Program-made: the position numbers and the translations under genes
Source: CAYOEV01 sp964403075
Lineage (GTDB): Bacteria > Bacteroidota > Bacteroidia > Cytophagales > Cyclobacteriaceae
Assembly: GCA_964403075.1 (NCBI GenBank)
Contig: CAYOEV010000012.1
Location: 1 to 64,000, forward strand
Length of the DNA stretch: 64,000 nucleotides
Reading direction: 5' to 3'
The notes under the pieces: model-generated
What the model saw: only the letters and a program-made list of their open reading frames with translations
What the model was told of the DNA's origin: nothing
Databases searched by the model: none
In this document: positions 34,845 through 43,104 of the stretch, piece after piece
Layout: every line of letters starts with the position of its first letter
How positions within the stretch are numbered: position 1 is the stretch's first letter

Positions 34845-36134
34845 ATGAAAAAACTGTTCATACTATTGGTGGCAAGTGCGATTGGCTGTAAATCCGTGGC
34901 CCAGCTTTCCGTAACGGAGCAGGCATTGGTCGACCAGGTAGAAAAAATGAATGCATCAGGGCTGGAGTTTTTGAAAGACATCGTAGACATCAACAGTGGC
35001 ACGATGAATTTTGCCGGCGTGGCCGAGGTGGGTAAGCGCCTGGCCGAGGCGTTTGAGAAATTGGGCATGGAGGTGCGTTGGGAGTCGGGTGAGGCATTCA
35101 ACAGAGCCGGTCATTTGATTGCCCAGACACCAGAAAATGAGAAAGGCAAGAAGGTATTGCTTATCGGACATTTGGATACCGTATTTGATAAAAATAGCAC
35201 CTTTCAGCACTGGAATGTACTCTCTGAGAATGAGGTACAGGGTCCTGGGATTGCAGATATGAAGGGTGGCGATGTGATCATACTTCAGGCTTTAAAGGCA
35301 CTAAAGGCCGAAGGATTATTGGATCAGATGAATTTGCGTGTGGTGATGACCGGTGACGAAGAAGACTCCGGTCAACCATTAGAATCTTCCAAGAAAGCCC
35401 TGATCGATGGGGCTAAATGGGCGGATGTAGCGCTTGGTTTTGAAAATGCAGATGGCGACCCAATGACAGGTGTGGTTGCCAGACGAAGCTCCTCATCATG
35501 GACGCTGGAGGTGACGGCGAATGCTGCACACTCTTCACAGATATTTCAGCCTGATATAGGGGCTGGAGCGATCCTAGAGGCGAGCCGAATTCTCATTGGC
35601 TGGTATCAGGCGCTATCCGATGAGGAATATTTAACATTCAACCCTGGCAGAATTATAGGAGGCACCAAGATTACTACAGGTAAAAATAGCGATGGTACCG
35701 CCTTCGGAAAGAACAATGTCGTCGCCCAGTCTGCTCTGATTAATGGAGACTTGAGGTGTCTGACTCCAGCGCAAATTGACCGTGTAATCAACAAAATGCA
35801 AGCGGTTGTGGACGCCTCTTTGCCGGGTACTAGCGCACAACTAACCGTTCAAAAAAAATATCCGCCTTTTGCGCCGAAAGCAGCCAATGAGGAATTACTA
35901 GAAAGGTATAGCCAGGTAAGTCAGGACCTTGGCTTCGGAGCAATGACCGCAGTAAATCCAAGAAATGCCGGCGCTGCCGATATATCGTTCACGGCATACT
36001 ACATAGATGCTGGCATCGACGGAATGGGCCTGGGTGGCCGAAATGACCATACGGTGAATGAGGTAGGATACCTGCATTCTTTTCCAATGCAAACCAAGAA
36101 GGCAGTGGTTTTACTCTACCGATTAACGAGATAA
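34845..36134 (+). CDS. M20-family metallopeptidase (glutamate carboxypeptidase-like), secreted
   Basis: A 429-residue enzyme with a signal peptide (about 1-20). Metal ligands are visible as GHLDTVF (His-x-Asp), DMKGGDV, GDEEDSGQ and a late NDHTVNE, in the order typical of M20 dinuclear zinc peptidases. The dimerisation domain (about 205-320) is present. It is of the CPG2/glutamate carboxypeptidase type and probably acts on peptide or folate-like substrates in the periplasm. It stands alone; the TonB gene converges on it with 30 bases between. Confidence 0.9.
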   Translation: MKKLFILLVASAIGCKSVAQLSVTEQALVDQVEKMNASGLEFLKDIVDINSGTMNFAGVAEVGKRLAEAFEKLGMEVRWESGEAFNRAGHLIAQTPENEKGKKVLLIGHLDTVFDKNSTFQHWNVLSENEVQGPGIADMKGGDVIILQALKALKAEGLLDQMNLRVVMTGDEEDSGQPLESSKKALIDGAKWADVALGFENADGDPMTGVVARRSSSSWTLEVTANAAHSSQIFQPDIGAGAILEASRILIGWYQALSDEEYLTFNPGRIIGGTKITTGKNSDGTAFGKNNVVAQSALINGDLRCLTPAQIDRVINKMQAVVDASLPGTSAQLTVQKKYPPFAPKAANEELLERYSQVSQDLGFGAMTAVNPRNAGAADISFTAYYIDAGIDGMGLGGRNDHTVNEVGYLHSFPMQTKKAVVLLYRLTR

Positions 36135-36164
36135 AAAAGAGGATGTGAAGAGCAGTTATTTGAA

Positions 36165-36938
36165 TTAATTCATAGGCTGTTGATCAGCGCTTTGATGTAT
36201 TTTGAAACGTATGGGTATGACATACCTAACACGTACTGGTCTCCCCCTTTGCTTACCAGGGTTCCATTTGGGTGATATCTTGAGTACACGAATGGCTTCT
36301 GCATTGGTGGTTTCATGAAATCCCTTTACCACCTGGATGTCCGTGAGTGAACCATCCTTTTCAACCACAAATTGAACGTACGTTCTTCCTTCCAAATTTA
36401 ATCGCATTGCGGCTTGGGGATACTTTAAATTTTCACCAATGAAAGCGTAGAAGGCCTCCAAACCTCCAGGAGGACTTGGTGGCGTTTCTACTACCGTGAA
36501 GATTTCTTCAGCTTTCTCCTCCACGACCTCCTCAATGGTAAATTCTTGAATTTCATTTAATTCCAATTGTTCTGTCATTTCAATGTCGACTACCACATCC
36601 AGCTCTTTGATCATTTTTTCATCTTTTACTTCCTTAAATTTTGGTGTCACCATCCTATTTTCGGGTAAAGGAGGGGGGGGTAATTCTGTAATGGGTATGT
36701 CAATGACTTCCATGTCGTCCATCTGCACCAGTCCGAGATCCATTAAATCCGTATGGGTGGGTGTTGACCACTCAAAAGCAGCAATCACAAGACTTAGGCT
36801 TACCACCAGACCGATGGCAAAAAAAAGTGGAGAGTGAGCTTTTTGCCATTTGTTACGCCAACGCTTTTGTTCAATAAGCTCCACAATGGTTTGCAGTTGG
36901 GGTGCTCTAGGTTTATGAACTGTTTCTTGCTTTGTCAT
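36165..36938 (-). CDS. TonB-like energy transducer
   Basis: A 257-residue protein. After a basic N-terminal segment comes a membrane helix (about residues 39-57), a proline-rich stretch PPPPLPENRM, a Glu-rich linker, and a TonB C-terminal domain (about 165-250) with YPQAAMRLNLEGRTYVQF and PKWNPGKQRGRPVRVRY. It would transmit proton-motive force to outer-membrane receptors such as the one at 44642. I prefer the ATG at 36938; an ATG nine codons earlier (36965) is also possible. No exbB or exbD is in the window. The long cytosolic stretch before the helix is typical of Bacteroidota TonB paralogues. Confidence 0.9.
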   Translation of the reverse strand: MTKQETVHKPRAPQLQTIVELIEQKRWRNKWQKAHSPLFFAIGLVVSLSLVIAAFEWSTPTHTDLMDLGLVQMDDMEVIDIPITELPPPPLPENRMVTPKFKEVKDEKMIKELDVVVDIEMTEQLELNEIQEFTIEEVVEEKAEEIFTVVETPPSPPGGLEAFYAFIGENLKYPQAAMRLNLEGRTYVQFVVEKDGSLTDIQVVKGFHETTNAEAIRVLKISPKWNPGKQRGRPVRVRYVIPIRFKIHQSADQQPMN

Positions 36939-37031
36939 GATTTCAAGCATCTGATTTAGTGTCAAAGAACAGATAAAATCAGATTTTGCAAATGATGTCC
37001 ATTAGGTATAAAAATGATTTATGGCACCGTG

Positions 37032-37051
37032 AACGTGCAATATGGCACGTT
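37032..37051. promoter_or_regulatory. Inverted repeat before the MpaB-like oxygenase gene
   Basis: Perfect seven-base arms AACGTGC and GCACGTT are separated by AATATG, ending 12 bases before the ATG at 37064. A partial second copy (ATGGCACCGT, 37021-37030) lies just upstream. This is the form of a dimeric repressor operator (TetR-type), but no such regulator gene is nearby. It lies in the divergent region between tonB and the oxygenase gene and could serve either. Confidence 0.5.
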
Positions 37052-37063
37052 TGTTAAAAGTAC

Positions 37064-38086
37064 ATGATTGAACAGCTGACCGTCGCAAGACAAGTGGGTG
37101 ATCCGCCCATGGATGAACTTATAAAGCTGTTGATTAAAACCAATGTAGATGGACGTCAGTTGCTGATGAGCTTGGACAGTCAACAATTCGAGGCATGGCC
37201 TGAAATTATTCGAGATTTCACCCATCAACACATGACTTTGCCCAAGTGGGCCGTAAGCTACCGCATGGTCAGTGGCCAACGGTTTTTTGTAAAGCATGCT
37301 GAGCAGGTCATGGCCATGTTAGGTCTGGCGTCACTTCCCTATTGCTATGCCGCGAAAGATGGGGCTCAGGTGTTGGCAGAAACGGGAAGGTTGGTGTCTG
37401 GCGCTAGCAGACGCCTCAAGGAGACTTCATTGTTACTGTTAGACATGATGCGCAGAGATGCCTTCAATGGCCCGTCAAATTCGGGATTAAAAGCAATTTT
37501 GAAAGTGCGAATGATTCACGGTTTTGTGCGTCATGGGTTGCTCAAAAAAGGCTGGGCAATTCACCGCTTCGGTATTCCTATTAACCAGGAAGACATGGCC
37601 GGCACTAATCTTGCTTTTGGTCTAATCCCTGTTCGCGCCATGCGCAGAGCGGGGGTCAGTGTTTCTCAAAGTGATTTTGAGGATTATTTACATCTATGGA
37701 GAGTAGCTGGTTATTTATTGGGTGTGCAGACCGATTTGAACCCGACAGACGCTAAAAGCGCACAAATTCTTGATCACCACATTAGCCAGCGTAATTTTGC
37801 ACCATCGGAAGCAGGTCGATCCCTAACTAAGGCACTTATAGAGGCCCTTGTGGTTGAGACACCTGATAATTTCGACGAAAACCTGATAAGAAACTACATG
37901 GCTTTTTTACTGGGCGATAAGCTCACTAACCTATTAGACCTGAGACCGAATGGCGCAAATGGATTCATAGAAGTGGTGTTATTGAGAAATTTTATCACTG
38001 GTTTGACCACGAATGGAAAGGGGACATATGACAAAATCGTAAGGCAAATAAGGGCTGAAGGAGTGACGATGCAAGTGAACGAATGA
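37064..38086 (+). CDS. MpaB-like oxygenase (DUF2236)
   Basis: A 340-residue helical protein of the MpaB/rubber-oxygenase (latex clearing protein) catalytic family. The family pattern is visible in order: MIHGFVRHGLLKKGW with the heme-ligand-type histidines near residues 142-146, INQEDMAGTNLAF, and FEDYLHLWRVAGYLLGV near 205-221. Family members bind heme b and oxidise hydrophobic substrates such as polyisoprene or a fatty-acyl chain; the substrate here is unknown. No signal peptide or lipobox is visible. The gene has its own inverted repeat upstream and stands 81 bases before etfB. Confidence 0.85.
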   Translation: MIEQLTVARQVGDPPMDELIKLLIKTNVDGRQLLMSLDSQQFEAWPEIIRDFTHQHMTLPKWAVSYRMVSGQRFFVKHAEQVMAMLGLASLPYCYAAKDGAQVLAETGRLVSGASRRLKETSLLLLDMMRRDAFNGPSNSGLKAILKVRMIHGFVRHGLLKKGWAIHRFGIPINQEDMAGTNLAFGLIPVRAMRRAGVSVSQSDFEDYLHLWRVAGYLLGVQTDLNPTDAKSAQILDHHISQRNFAPSEAGRSLTKALIEALVVETPDNFDENLIRNYMAFLLGDKLTNLLDLRPNGANGFIEVVLLRNFITGLTTNGKGTYDKIVRQIRAEGVTMQVNE

Positions 38087-38167
38087 GTGTCGTCTGTCAT
38101 TTCTTTTGACACAGTATGTTAACTTCGCTTTACCAAAAGAATTTATTAGTATTTAGTAATATTATCA

Positions 38168-38902
38168 ATGAATATACTTGTTTGTATCACGCACGTTCCA
38201 GATACCACTTCCAAGATCACCTTCACTGACAGTAACACAAAGTTCGACAGTTCAGGTGTGCAGTTCATCATTGGACCGTACGATGATTATGCCCTTGCAA
38301 GAGCCGTAGAATTGAAAGAAGCTTTGGGAGGTCACATTACAGTCCTCAATGTGGGCACTGCGGAGACAGAGCCCACCATTCGAAAAGCGCTGGCCATCGG
38401 TGCGGATGACGCCATTCGAGTGGATGCTGAACCTGTTGATGCTTTGTTCGTTGCTAAGCAGATAGCAAAAGTTGCGAAGGAAAAATCCTATGACCTTATC
38501 TTAATGGGTAGGGAATCGATTGATTTTAACGGTGGTCAAGTGCACGGGATGGTGGGTGAATTGTTGGGCATTCCTTCGTTATCTCCTGTGATGCAACTGG
38601 AACTAGATGGAGAGGTTGCCAAGGTGGCACGTGAAATTGAAGGAGGAAAGGAATACATGGAGGTAAAATTGCCATTTGTCGCAGGTTGTCAGGAACCAAT
38701 TGCTGAATGGAAAATACCCAATATGAGAGGTATTATGTCAGCCAGATCCAAACCTTTGGAGGTAGTCTCGCCGGAGGGAGAAGGTGCCACGGTGGTAGAA
38801 AACTACGAATTACCACCACCCAAAGGTGAAGTTAAGATGATCGATGCGGCAAACATCGGGGAGTTGGTCAGTCTATTAAAAAACGAAGCAAAAGTCATAT
38901 AA
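38168..38902 (+). CDS. etfB: Electron transfer flavoprotein beta subunit
   Basis: A 244-residue ETF beta subunit (FixA family). It starts MNILVCITHVPDT and contains GPYDDYALARAVELK, a TE(P)TIRKALAIGADDAIRV block and LILMGRESIDFNGGQVHGMVGELLG, the AMP-binding signature. With EtfA it collects electrons from acyl-CoA dehydrogenases and passes them to ETF:quinone oxidoreductase. The etfA start follows the stop after one base, so the pair is co-translated. The upstream intergenic region contains TAACTTCG at 38120, a one-mismatch match to the -7 element. Confidence 0.96.
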   Translation: MNILVCITHVPDTTSKITFTDSNTKFDSSGVQFIIGPYDDYALARAVELKEALGGHITVLNVGTAETEPTIRKALAIGADDAIRVDAEPVDALFVAKQIAKVAKEKSYDLILMGRESIDFNGGQVHGMVGELLGIPSLSPVMQLELDGEVAKVAREIEGGKEYMEVKLPFVAGCQEPIAEWKIPNMRGIMSARSKPLEVVSPEGEGATVVENYELPPPKGEVKMIDAANIGELVSLLKNEAKVI

Positions 38903-38903
38903 T

Positions 38904-39845
38904 ATGTCAGTACTGGTATTTGTAGAAACAGACGAAAAGAAGGTTAAAAAGTCGTCGCTTGAGGCTGTAAGCTATGCCAAAGCATTGGGTGGAGATGTCG
39001 CAGCCATAGTTTTTGGTGAGGTGGAAAACCTGACGCCCATAGGTACGGCAGGTGCCAACCAGGTCCTACATGTTACCAATGGGCGGTTGGCAACACCAAA
39101 TATTATGGCCTATGCATCTGCGATTGCCGAAGCCATGGATAAAGAAGGTGTAGAGACACTGGTCCTGGCAAAGTCATCATTGGGCGACGCGGTATCGGCC
39201 CGCGTCGCCATTAAACAAGATGCGGCACTGGTCTCTAATGTGAGTGAACTGCCTGTGGGGGATCACTTGAAACAAAGTATTTACACGGGAAAGGCTTTTG
39301 CCAATGTCAAAGTCCAAAATAAAAAACGTGTAATTTCCATTAAGAAAAATGTCCTGGAGGTGGCTATCGATGGCGGAGTGCCTGTGGTAAACAATTTCGA
39401 GCCCACTATCAATGATGTTGATTTTTTGGTGAGCATTACCAAAACGGATAAGGCAGAAGGAGAAGTACTTTTACCAGAGGCGGAAATTGTGGTTTCAGCT
39501 GGCAGAGGTCTTAAGGGTCCCGAAAACTGGGAAATGATAGAGAATCTTGCCAAAAGTCTAGGTGCGGCCACTGGATGCAGCAAGCCTGTATCTGACATGG
39601 AATGGAGACCGCACCACGAACATGTGGGCCAAACCGGTATCAAGGTGAGTCCGCAGTTGTATGTGGCTGTTGGTATCTCAGGGGCCATTCAACATCTGGC
39701 AGGGGTTAATTCTTCAAAGTATATCGTCGTTATCAACAAAGACGAAGAGGCTCCCTTTTTCAAGTCGGCTGATTACGGTGTAGTAGGGGATGCTTTTGAA
39801 ATTGTTCCTAAATTAACCGAAGCACTAAAGGCACAACTGGACTAA
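38904..39845 (+). CDS. etfA: Electron transfer flavoprotein alpha subunit
   Basis: A 313-residue ETF alpha subunit. The C-terminal FAD domain shows VSAGRGLKGPENW, the arginine-containing DMEWRPHHEHVGQTG loop, YVAVGISGAIQHLAG and VINKDEEAPFFKSADYGVVGD, all typical of EtfA. The N-terminal domain packs on EtfB. It ends 1 base inside the next start codon (TAATG), so it is coupled to the bifunctional nuclease gene. No acyl-CoA dehydrogenase gene is in the window, so the electron donor is encoded elsewhere. Confidence 0.97.
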   Translation: MSVLVFVETDEKKVKKSSLEAVSYAKALGGDVAAIVFGEVENLTPIGTAGANQVLHVTNGRLATPNIMAYASAIAEAMDKEGVETLVLAKSSLGDAVSARVAIKQDAALVSNVSELPVGDHLKQSIYTGKAFANVKVQNKKRVISIKKNVLEVAIDGGVPVVNNFEPTINDVDFLVSITKTDKAEGEVLLPEAEIVVSAGRGLKGPENWEMIENLAKSLGAATGCSKPVSDMEWRPHHEHVGQTGIKVSPQLYVAVGISGAIQHLAGVNSSKYIVVINKDEEAPFFKSADYGVVGDAFEIVPKLTEALKAQLD

Positions 39846-40432
39846 TGTCTTCGGGAAAAATAAAAATGGAAATTCTTGGCTTGTCCTCAAGTCAATCACA
39901 GTCAGGTTCTTTCGCTTTGGTGCTTGGTGAAGTGGGGGGGAACCGTAGATTACCGATCATCATTGGTATGTTTGAAGCACAGGCCATCGCGATTGAGATA
40001 GAAAAGATTATACCTAACCGTCCCATGACGCACGATCTGTTCCGTTCATTTAGCGATCAATTTGAGGTTCAAGTGCAAGAGATCGTCATTTCTGATTTGA
40101 AAGAAGGGGTGTTCTTTGCGAGAATCGTGTGTGATTACGATGGTAAAACGGTTGAAATTGACGCTCGACCTTCGGATGCCATCGCTATAGGTTTGCGTTT
40201 TGCTGTTGACATTTATGCCTTCGAAAATATCCTTACTGAAGCCGGCATTGTGCTTTCTGACCTTGAAGAAGAAGAAACCCCTCAGGTAAAGGAATCAGAA
40301 AAGGCTGGCAAAAATACCAAGATTGAGGACCTGGCAATCGATCAGTTGAAAGAACAGCTCAAAAAATCTATTAATAATGAAGATTATGAGCGTGCCGCAA
40401 AAATAAGGGACGAGCTTAATCGGCGTAATTGA
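39845..40432 (+). CDS. Bifunctional nuclease family protein (DUF151) with UVR-like tail
   Basis: A 195-residue protein. The DUF151 domain (about 5-135) has GLSSSQSQSGSFALVLGEVGG, ARPSDAIAIGLRF and a beta-rich core; members of the family show DNase/RNase activity in plants and bacteria. A flexible linker precedes a C-terminal UvrB/UvrC-like (UVR) helix pair (LKKSINNEDYERAAKIRDEL, about 172-191). The coupling to etfA (TAATG) and the position before a nucleoside transporter are typical of Bacteroidota and suggest a conserved but unknown link. Confidence 0.9.
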   Translation: MSSGKIKMEILGLSSSQSQSGSFALVLGEVGGNRRLPIIIGMFEAQAIAIEIEKIIPNRPMTHDLFRSFSDQFEVQVQEIVISDLKEGVFFARIVCDYDGKTVEIDARPSDAIAIGLRFAVDIYAFENILTEAGIVLSDLEEEETPQVKESEKAGKNTKIEDLAIDQLKEQLKKSINNEDYERAAKIRDELNRRN

Positions 40433-41742
40433 TGAATTACCTGCAGGCTGCCCTGGGCGTTGGCTGTTTTGTGGGCATCGGTTATTTCTTTTCCACGAAC
40501 AGAAGCGCCATAAACTGGCGCATCGTAGGTGCGGGACTACTCATACAAATCGTGATTGCCCTGCTGATCGGACAGGTACCATTCATTCAGGATCTTTTCA
40601 CAGGTTTAAGCAGGGGTTTTGTTACTTTTCTTAGCTTTTCGCTTAAGGGTGCCGAATTTCTTTATGGTGATTTGGCTAGAAACAGTGCAAATGAGGGAGT
40701 CGAGCATAAATTGGGCTATCTTTTTGTATTTCAGGCCCTCCCAACTGTAATTTTCTTTTCTTCCGTCACTGCAGGATTGTATTATTTAGGTGTACTACAA
40801 CGACTGGTGAAGGTATTTGCCTGGGTGATGACCAAGGCCATGCGGCTAAGCGGTGCTGAAAGCTTGTCTGCCGCAGGAAATATCTTTCTGGGGCAAACCG
40901 AAGCACCAATGATGGTGAGACCATTCATGGACAAAATGACGCGGTCGGAGTTGCACTGTCTCATGACTGGTGGCATGGCGACCATTGCTGGAAGTGTACT
41001 GGGCGCTTACGTATCTTTTTTAGGAGGTGGCGACCCGGAAGAACAAACCCGATTCGCCACATATCTCCTGGGAGCATCCTTAATGAATGCTCCGGCAGCC
41101 ATCGTAATGGCAAAACTTTTTGTACCCGAGCAACACCCGGAACTCATTGATCGGTCGCTTCGAGTAAGTAAGGACCAGGTGGGAGTAAATTTCTTAGACG
41201 CCCTCGCACGGGGTGCGGCAGATGGTGTAAAATTAGCCATCAATATCGCGGCCATGTTGCTGGCTTTTATCGGTATCATTTATGCATTGAATTGGTTTTT
41301 TGTGGATGGGTTAGGCAATTGGATGGGTTGGAATGTTTGGGTGGAGCAACGGACTGATGGGGCTTTTCAGGGCATTTCTATGGAATTCCTATTGGGACAG
41401 TTATTTCGTCCCTTTGCTTTTATGATGGGCGTAGAATGGAGCGAAACCCTGCACGTAGGAAGTCTGTTAGGTCAGCGCACGATCATCAACGAGTTTGTTG
41501 CCTATGCAAGCCTGGCAGAGTACAAGACCAGTGGCTTGCTTAGCGACAAAGCGGTTATTATCTCTACTTATGCGCTTTGTGGGTTTGCCAATTTTAGCTC
41601 TATTGCCATTCAAATCGGTGGATTAGGCGGACTTGCGCCCGGTCGACAATCAGACGTGTCGAGTCTTGGCATTCGTGCACTAGCTGCAGCCACGCTGGCT
41701 ACAATGGTCACGGCTACTATTGTGGGTGTTCTGTTGGTGTGA
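40432..41742 (+). CDS. Concentrative nucleoside transporter, NupC family
   Basis: A 436-residue membrane protein with the CNT pattern: LGQTEAPMMVRPF (substrate/sodium site), TGGMATIAGSVLGAYVSFL, MNAPAAIVMAKLFVPE, and late INEFVAYASLAEY and LCGFANFSSIAIQIGG. It takes up nucleosides with sodium or protons. A TTG at 40429 precedes the ATG at 40432; I choose the ATG, which shares its A with the preceding TGA stop (TGATG). It ends the etfBA-DUF151-nupC unit. Confidence 0.92.
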   Translation: MNYLQAALGVGCFVGIGYFFSTNRSAINWRIVGAGLLIQIVIALLIGQVPFIQDLFTGLSRGFVTFLSFSLKGAEFLYGDLARNSANEGVEHKLGYLFVFQALPTVIFFSSVTAGLYYLGVLQRLVKVFAWVMTKAMRLSGAESLSAAGNIFLGQTEAPMMVRPFMDKMTRSELHCLMTGGMATIAGSVLGAYVSFLGGGDPEEQTRFATYLLGASLMNAPAAIVMAKLFVPEQHPELIDRSLRVSKDQVGVNFLDALARGAADGVKLAINIAAMLLAFIGIIYALNWFFVDGLGNWMGWNVWVEQRTDGAFQGISMEFLLGQLFRPFAFMMGVEWSETLHVGSLLGQRTIINEFVAYASLAEYKTSGLLSDKAVIISTYALCGFANFSSIAIQIGGLGGLAPGRQSDVSSLGIRALAAATLATMVTATIVGVLLV

Positions 41743-42060
41743 GTGGGGCTTCTTGTGGACAAACAAATAGGCCATCATAGGTCCTAAAAGACCAGCAGTC
41801 AGTGCATAGTATACAGCCGGTCAATAAAGGGTAGTTGTCGGTGAATGCCCACCTTGTATAATTAAAACTTGTAATCGGAAATATTGTTTTCAACTATTAG
41901 GAACGTCTCATTTATCCCTCCGCATCTTATAAAGGCATTAATTGTACAATCGTTAGTGGAAGCACCACCCGTTTATCACCTGCATAGGCACAGCCTGTCT
42001 AATCTCCGCTAAATAATCAGTTATTCTAGGTATCCGAAGGCATATTTAGGGCCAGTCTTG
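41743..42060. other. 318-base intergenic stretch without a gene
   Basis: Between two convergent genes. A ten-base palindrome ATTGTACAAT lies at 41941-41950, and a short GC-poor segment runs from 41860 to 42040. No strong terminator hairpin with a T tract is visible. On the minus strand about 25 hydrophobic codons (41760-41830, ...YYALTAGLLGPMMAYLF) could be read, but they follow a stop codon directly and continue into nupC antisense, so I do not call a gene. Confidence 0.5.
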
Positions 42061-43104
42061 CTAAGGATTGCATAAGATGTCGATCAAGTCTTGAAACGTG
42101 GCAGGTGCCCAGAAATTGGTACATAAATCAGGACATTCGATAATCGGCAATTCAAAGGTCCCTGGAATGTTGGTGCGATCAAAACAAATGATTTCTGAAG
42201 AAGTACGGTACGCATGAAAGTATCCTAGAGCGGACTGATCATGATTGATGGGGATGATATTGCCTTCAATCGGTGCAAATGGTCGGTCAAATAGTCCGCC
42301 CGGTCGGTTCAACTGACCCTGCACATCTAACCAATAGCTGTAATTGGCTGCATCCATGGCTTGTACATAGATAATTGCGGCGTACTCACCTCGAATATCA
42401 AAAGGGACGCGAACGGCTTCAAAACGTAAAGTTTCGCTTACAGATTGCGTAGTACCAATGGTCAAGGTATTGGGGTCGATCGGTAATCTTTGCTGGTAAC
42501 AGGTAGTGAGCCCGGCAGGTACGGGAGCATCTGGGCCTACCCCGCAATCATTGTAACCAATAAAAACCTGAGCATACCCCAGGGTTTCGACTAGGAAAAA
42601 TTGGTCTTGTTTTTTTTCTAAGGTGAGGAATAAATCATGTCCTTTTCGAATTTCGGTCGCTCCCGAAGCATTCGTGAAGGTCTCTTCAGTAAATTCTGCT
42701 TCCCCATTTGTTATGGCTACTTCTGATGGCAATTCCTGGGGGTTAGACTGATAAGAACGGCCGTCCGATAAGGTAATATTCAGTGTATAGGAGAGCCCTG
42801 CCTCTAATGGAAAGGAGGAATCAGTCCATTGGTAAAGACCAGCCTGCATAGCTGACAGGGAATAACTATTGCCATCTGAGACAGCTATGGTAACTTCCGC
42901 ATCATCTACCGGAGTAAAATCGTTATTGACTCCGGATAAATCGGAAGTGAGCGAAAGACGTACCTCAGGAAAAAATAGCTGAGAAAAGGAGCCCTCCACA
43001 ACCAATTGGCTGGTAGATCCGGCTGGCGCTTGCAGATCAATAGGTGTTAGACACGAGGTCAGCAGCAAGCAGAGTGAGAACAAAAGTTGGTCAAAAAACC
43101 TCAT
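42061..43104 (-). CDS. DUF4249 outer-membrane lipoprotein
   Basis: A 347-residue lipoprotein of the DUF4249 family, which in Bacteroidota accompanies particular TonB-dependent receptors. The lipobox LLTSC lies near residue 18 after the ATG at 43104; a longer frame (to 43173) is in the upstream gene and lacks conservation. Residues about 20-110 carry the typical VVEGSFSQ opening with beta strands, and QWTDSSFPLEAGLSYTLNI marks an Ig-like module. Two cysteine pairs occur late. It overlaps the previous gene by four bases (ATGA) and probably forms a surface complex with the receptor. Confidence 0.85.
   Translation of the reverse strand: MRFFDQLLFSLCLLLTSCLTPIDLQAPAGSTSQLVVEGSFSQLFFPEVRLSLTSDLSGVNNDFTPVDDAEVTIAVSDGNSYSLSAMQAGLYQWTDSSFPLEAGLSYTLNITLSDGRSYQSNPQELPSEVAITNGEAEFTEETFTNASGATEIRKGHDLFLTLEKKQDQFFLVETLGYAQVFIGYNDCGVGPDAPVPAGLTTCYQQRLPIDPNTLTIGTTQSVSETLRFEAVRVPFDIRGEYAAIIYVQAMDAANYSYWLDVQGQLNRPGGLFDRPFAPIEGNIIPINHDQSALGYFHAYRTSSEIICFDRTNIPGTFELPIIECPDLCTNFWAPATFQDLIDILCNP

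Noticed and set aside
37042..37058. Possible sigma-54 promoter (TGGCAC-N5-TT..) before the MpaB-like gene
   Set aside because: The -12 element does not match TTGC, and the TGGCAC is explained by the inverted repeat.
41760..41830. Minus-strand hydrophobic codons in the gap after nupC
   Set aside because: They directly follow an in-frame stop, have no convincing start and run on into nupC antisense; too short to call even a pseudogene.
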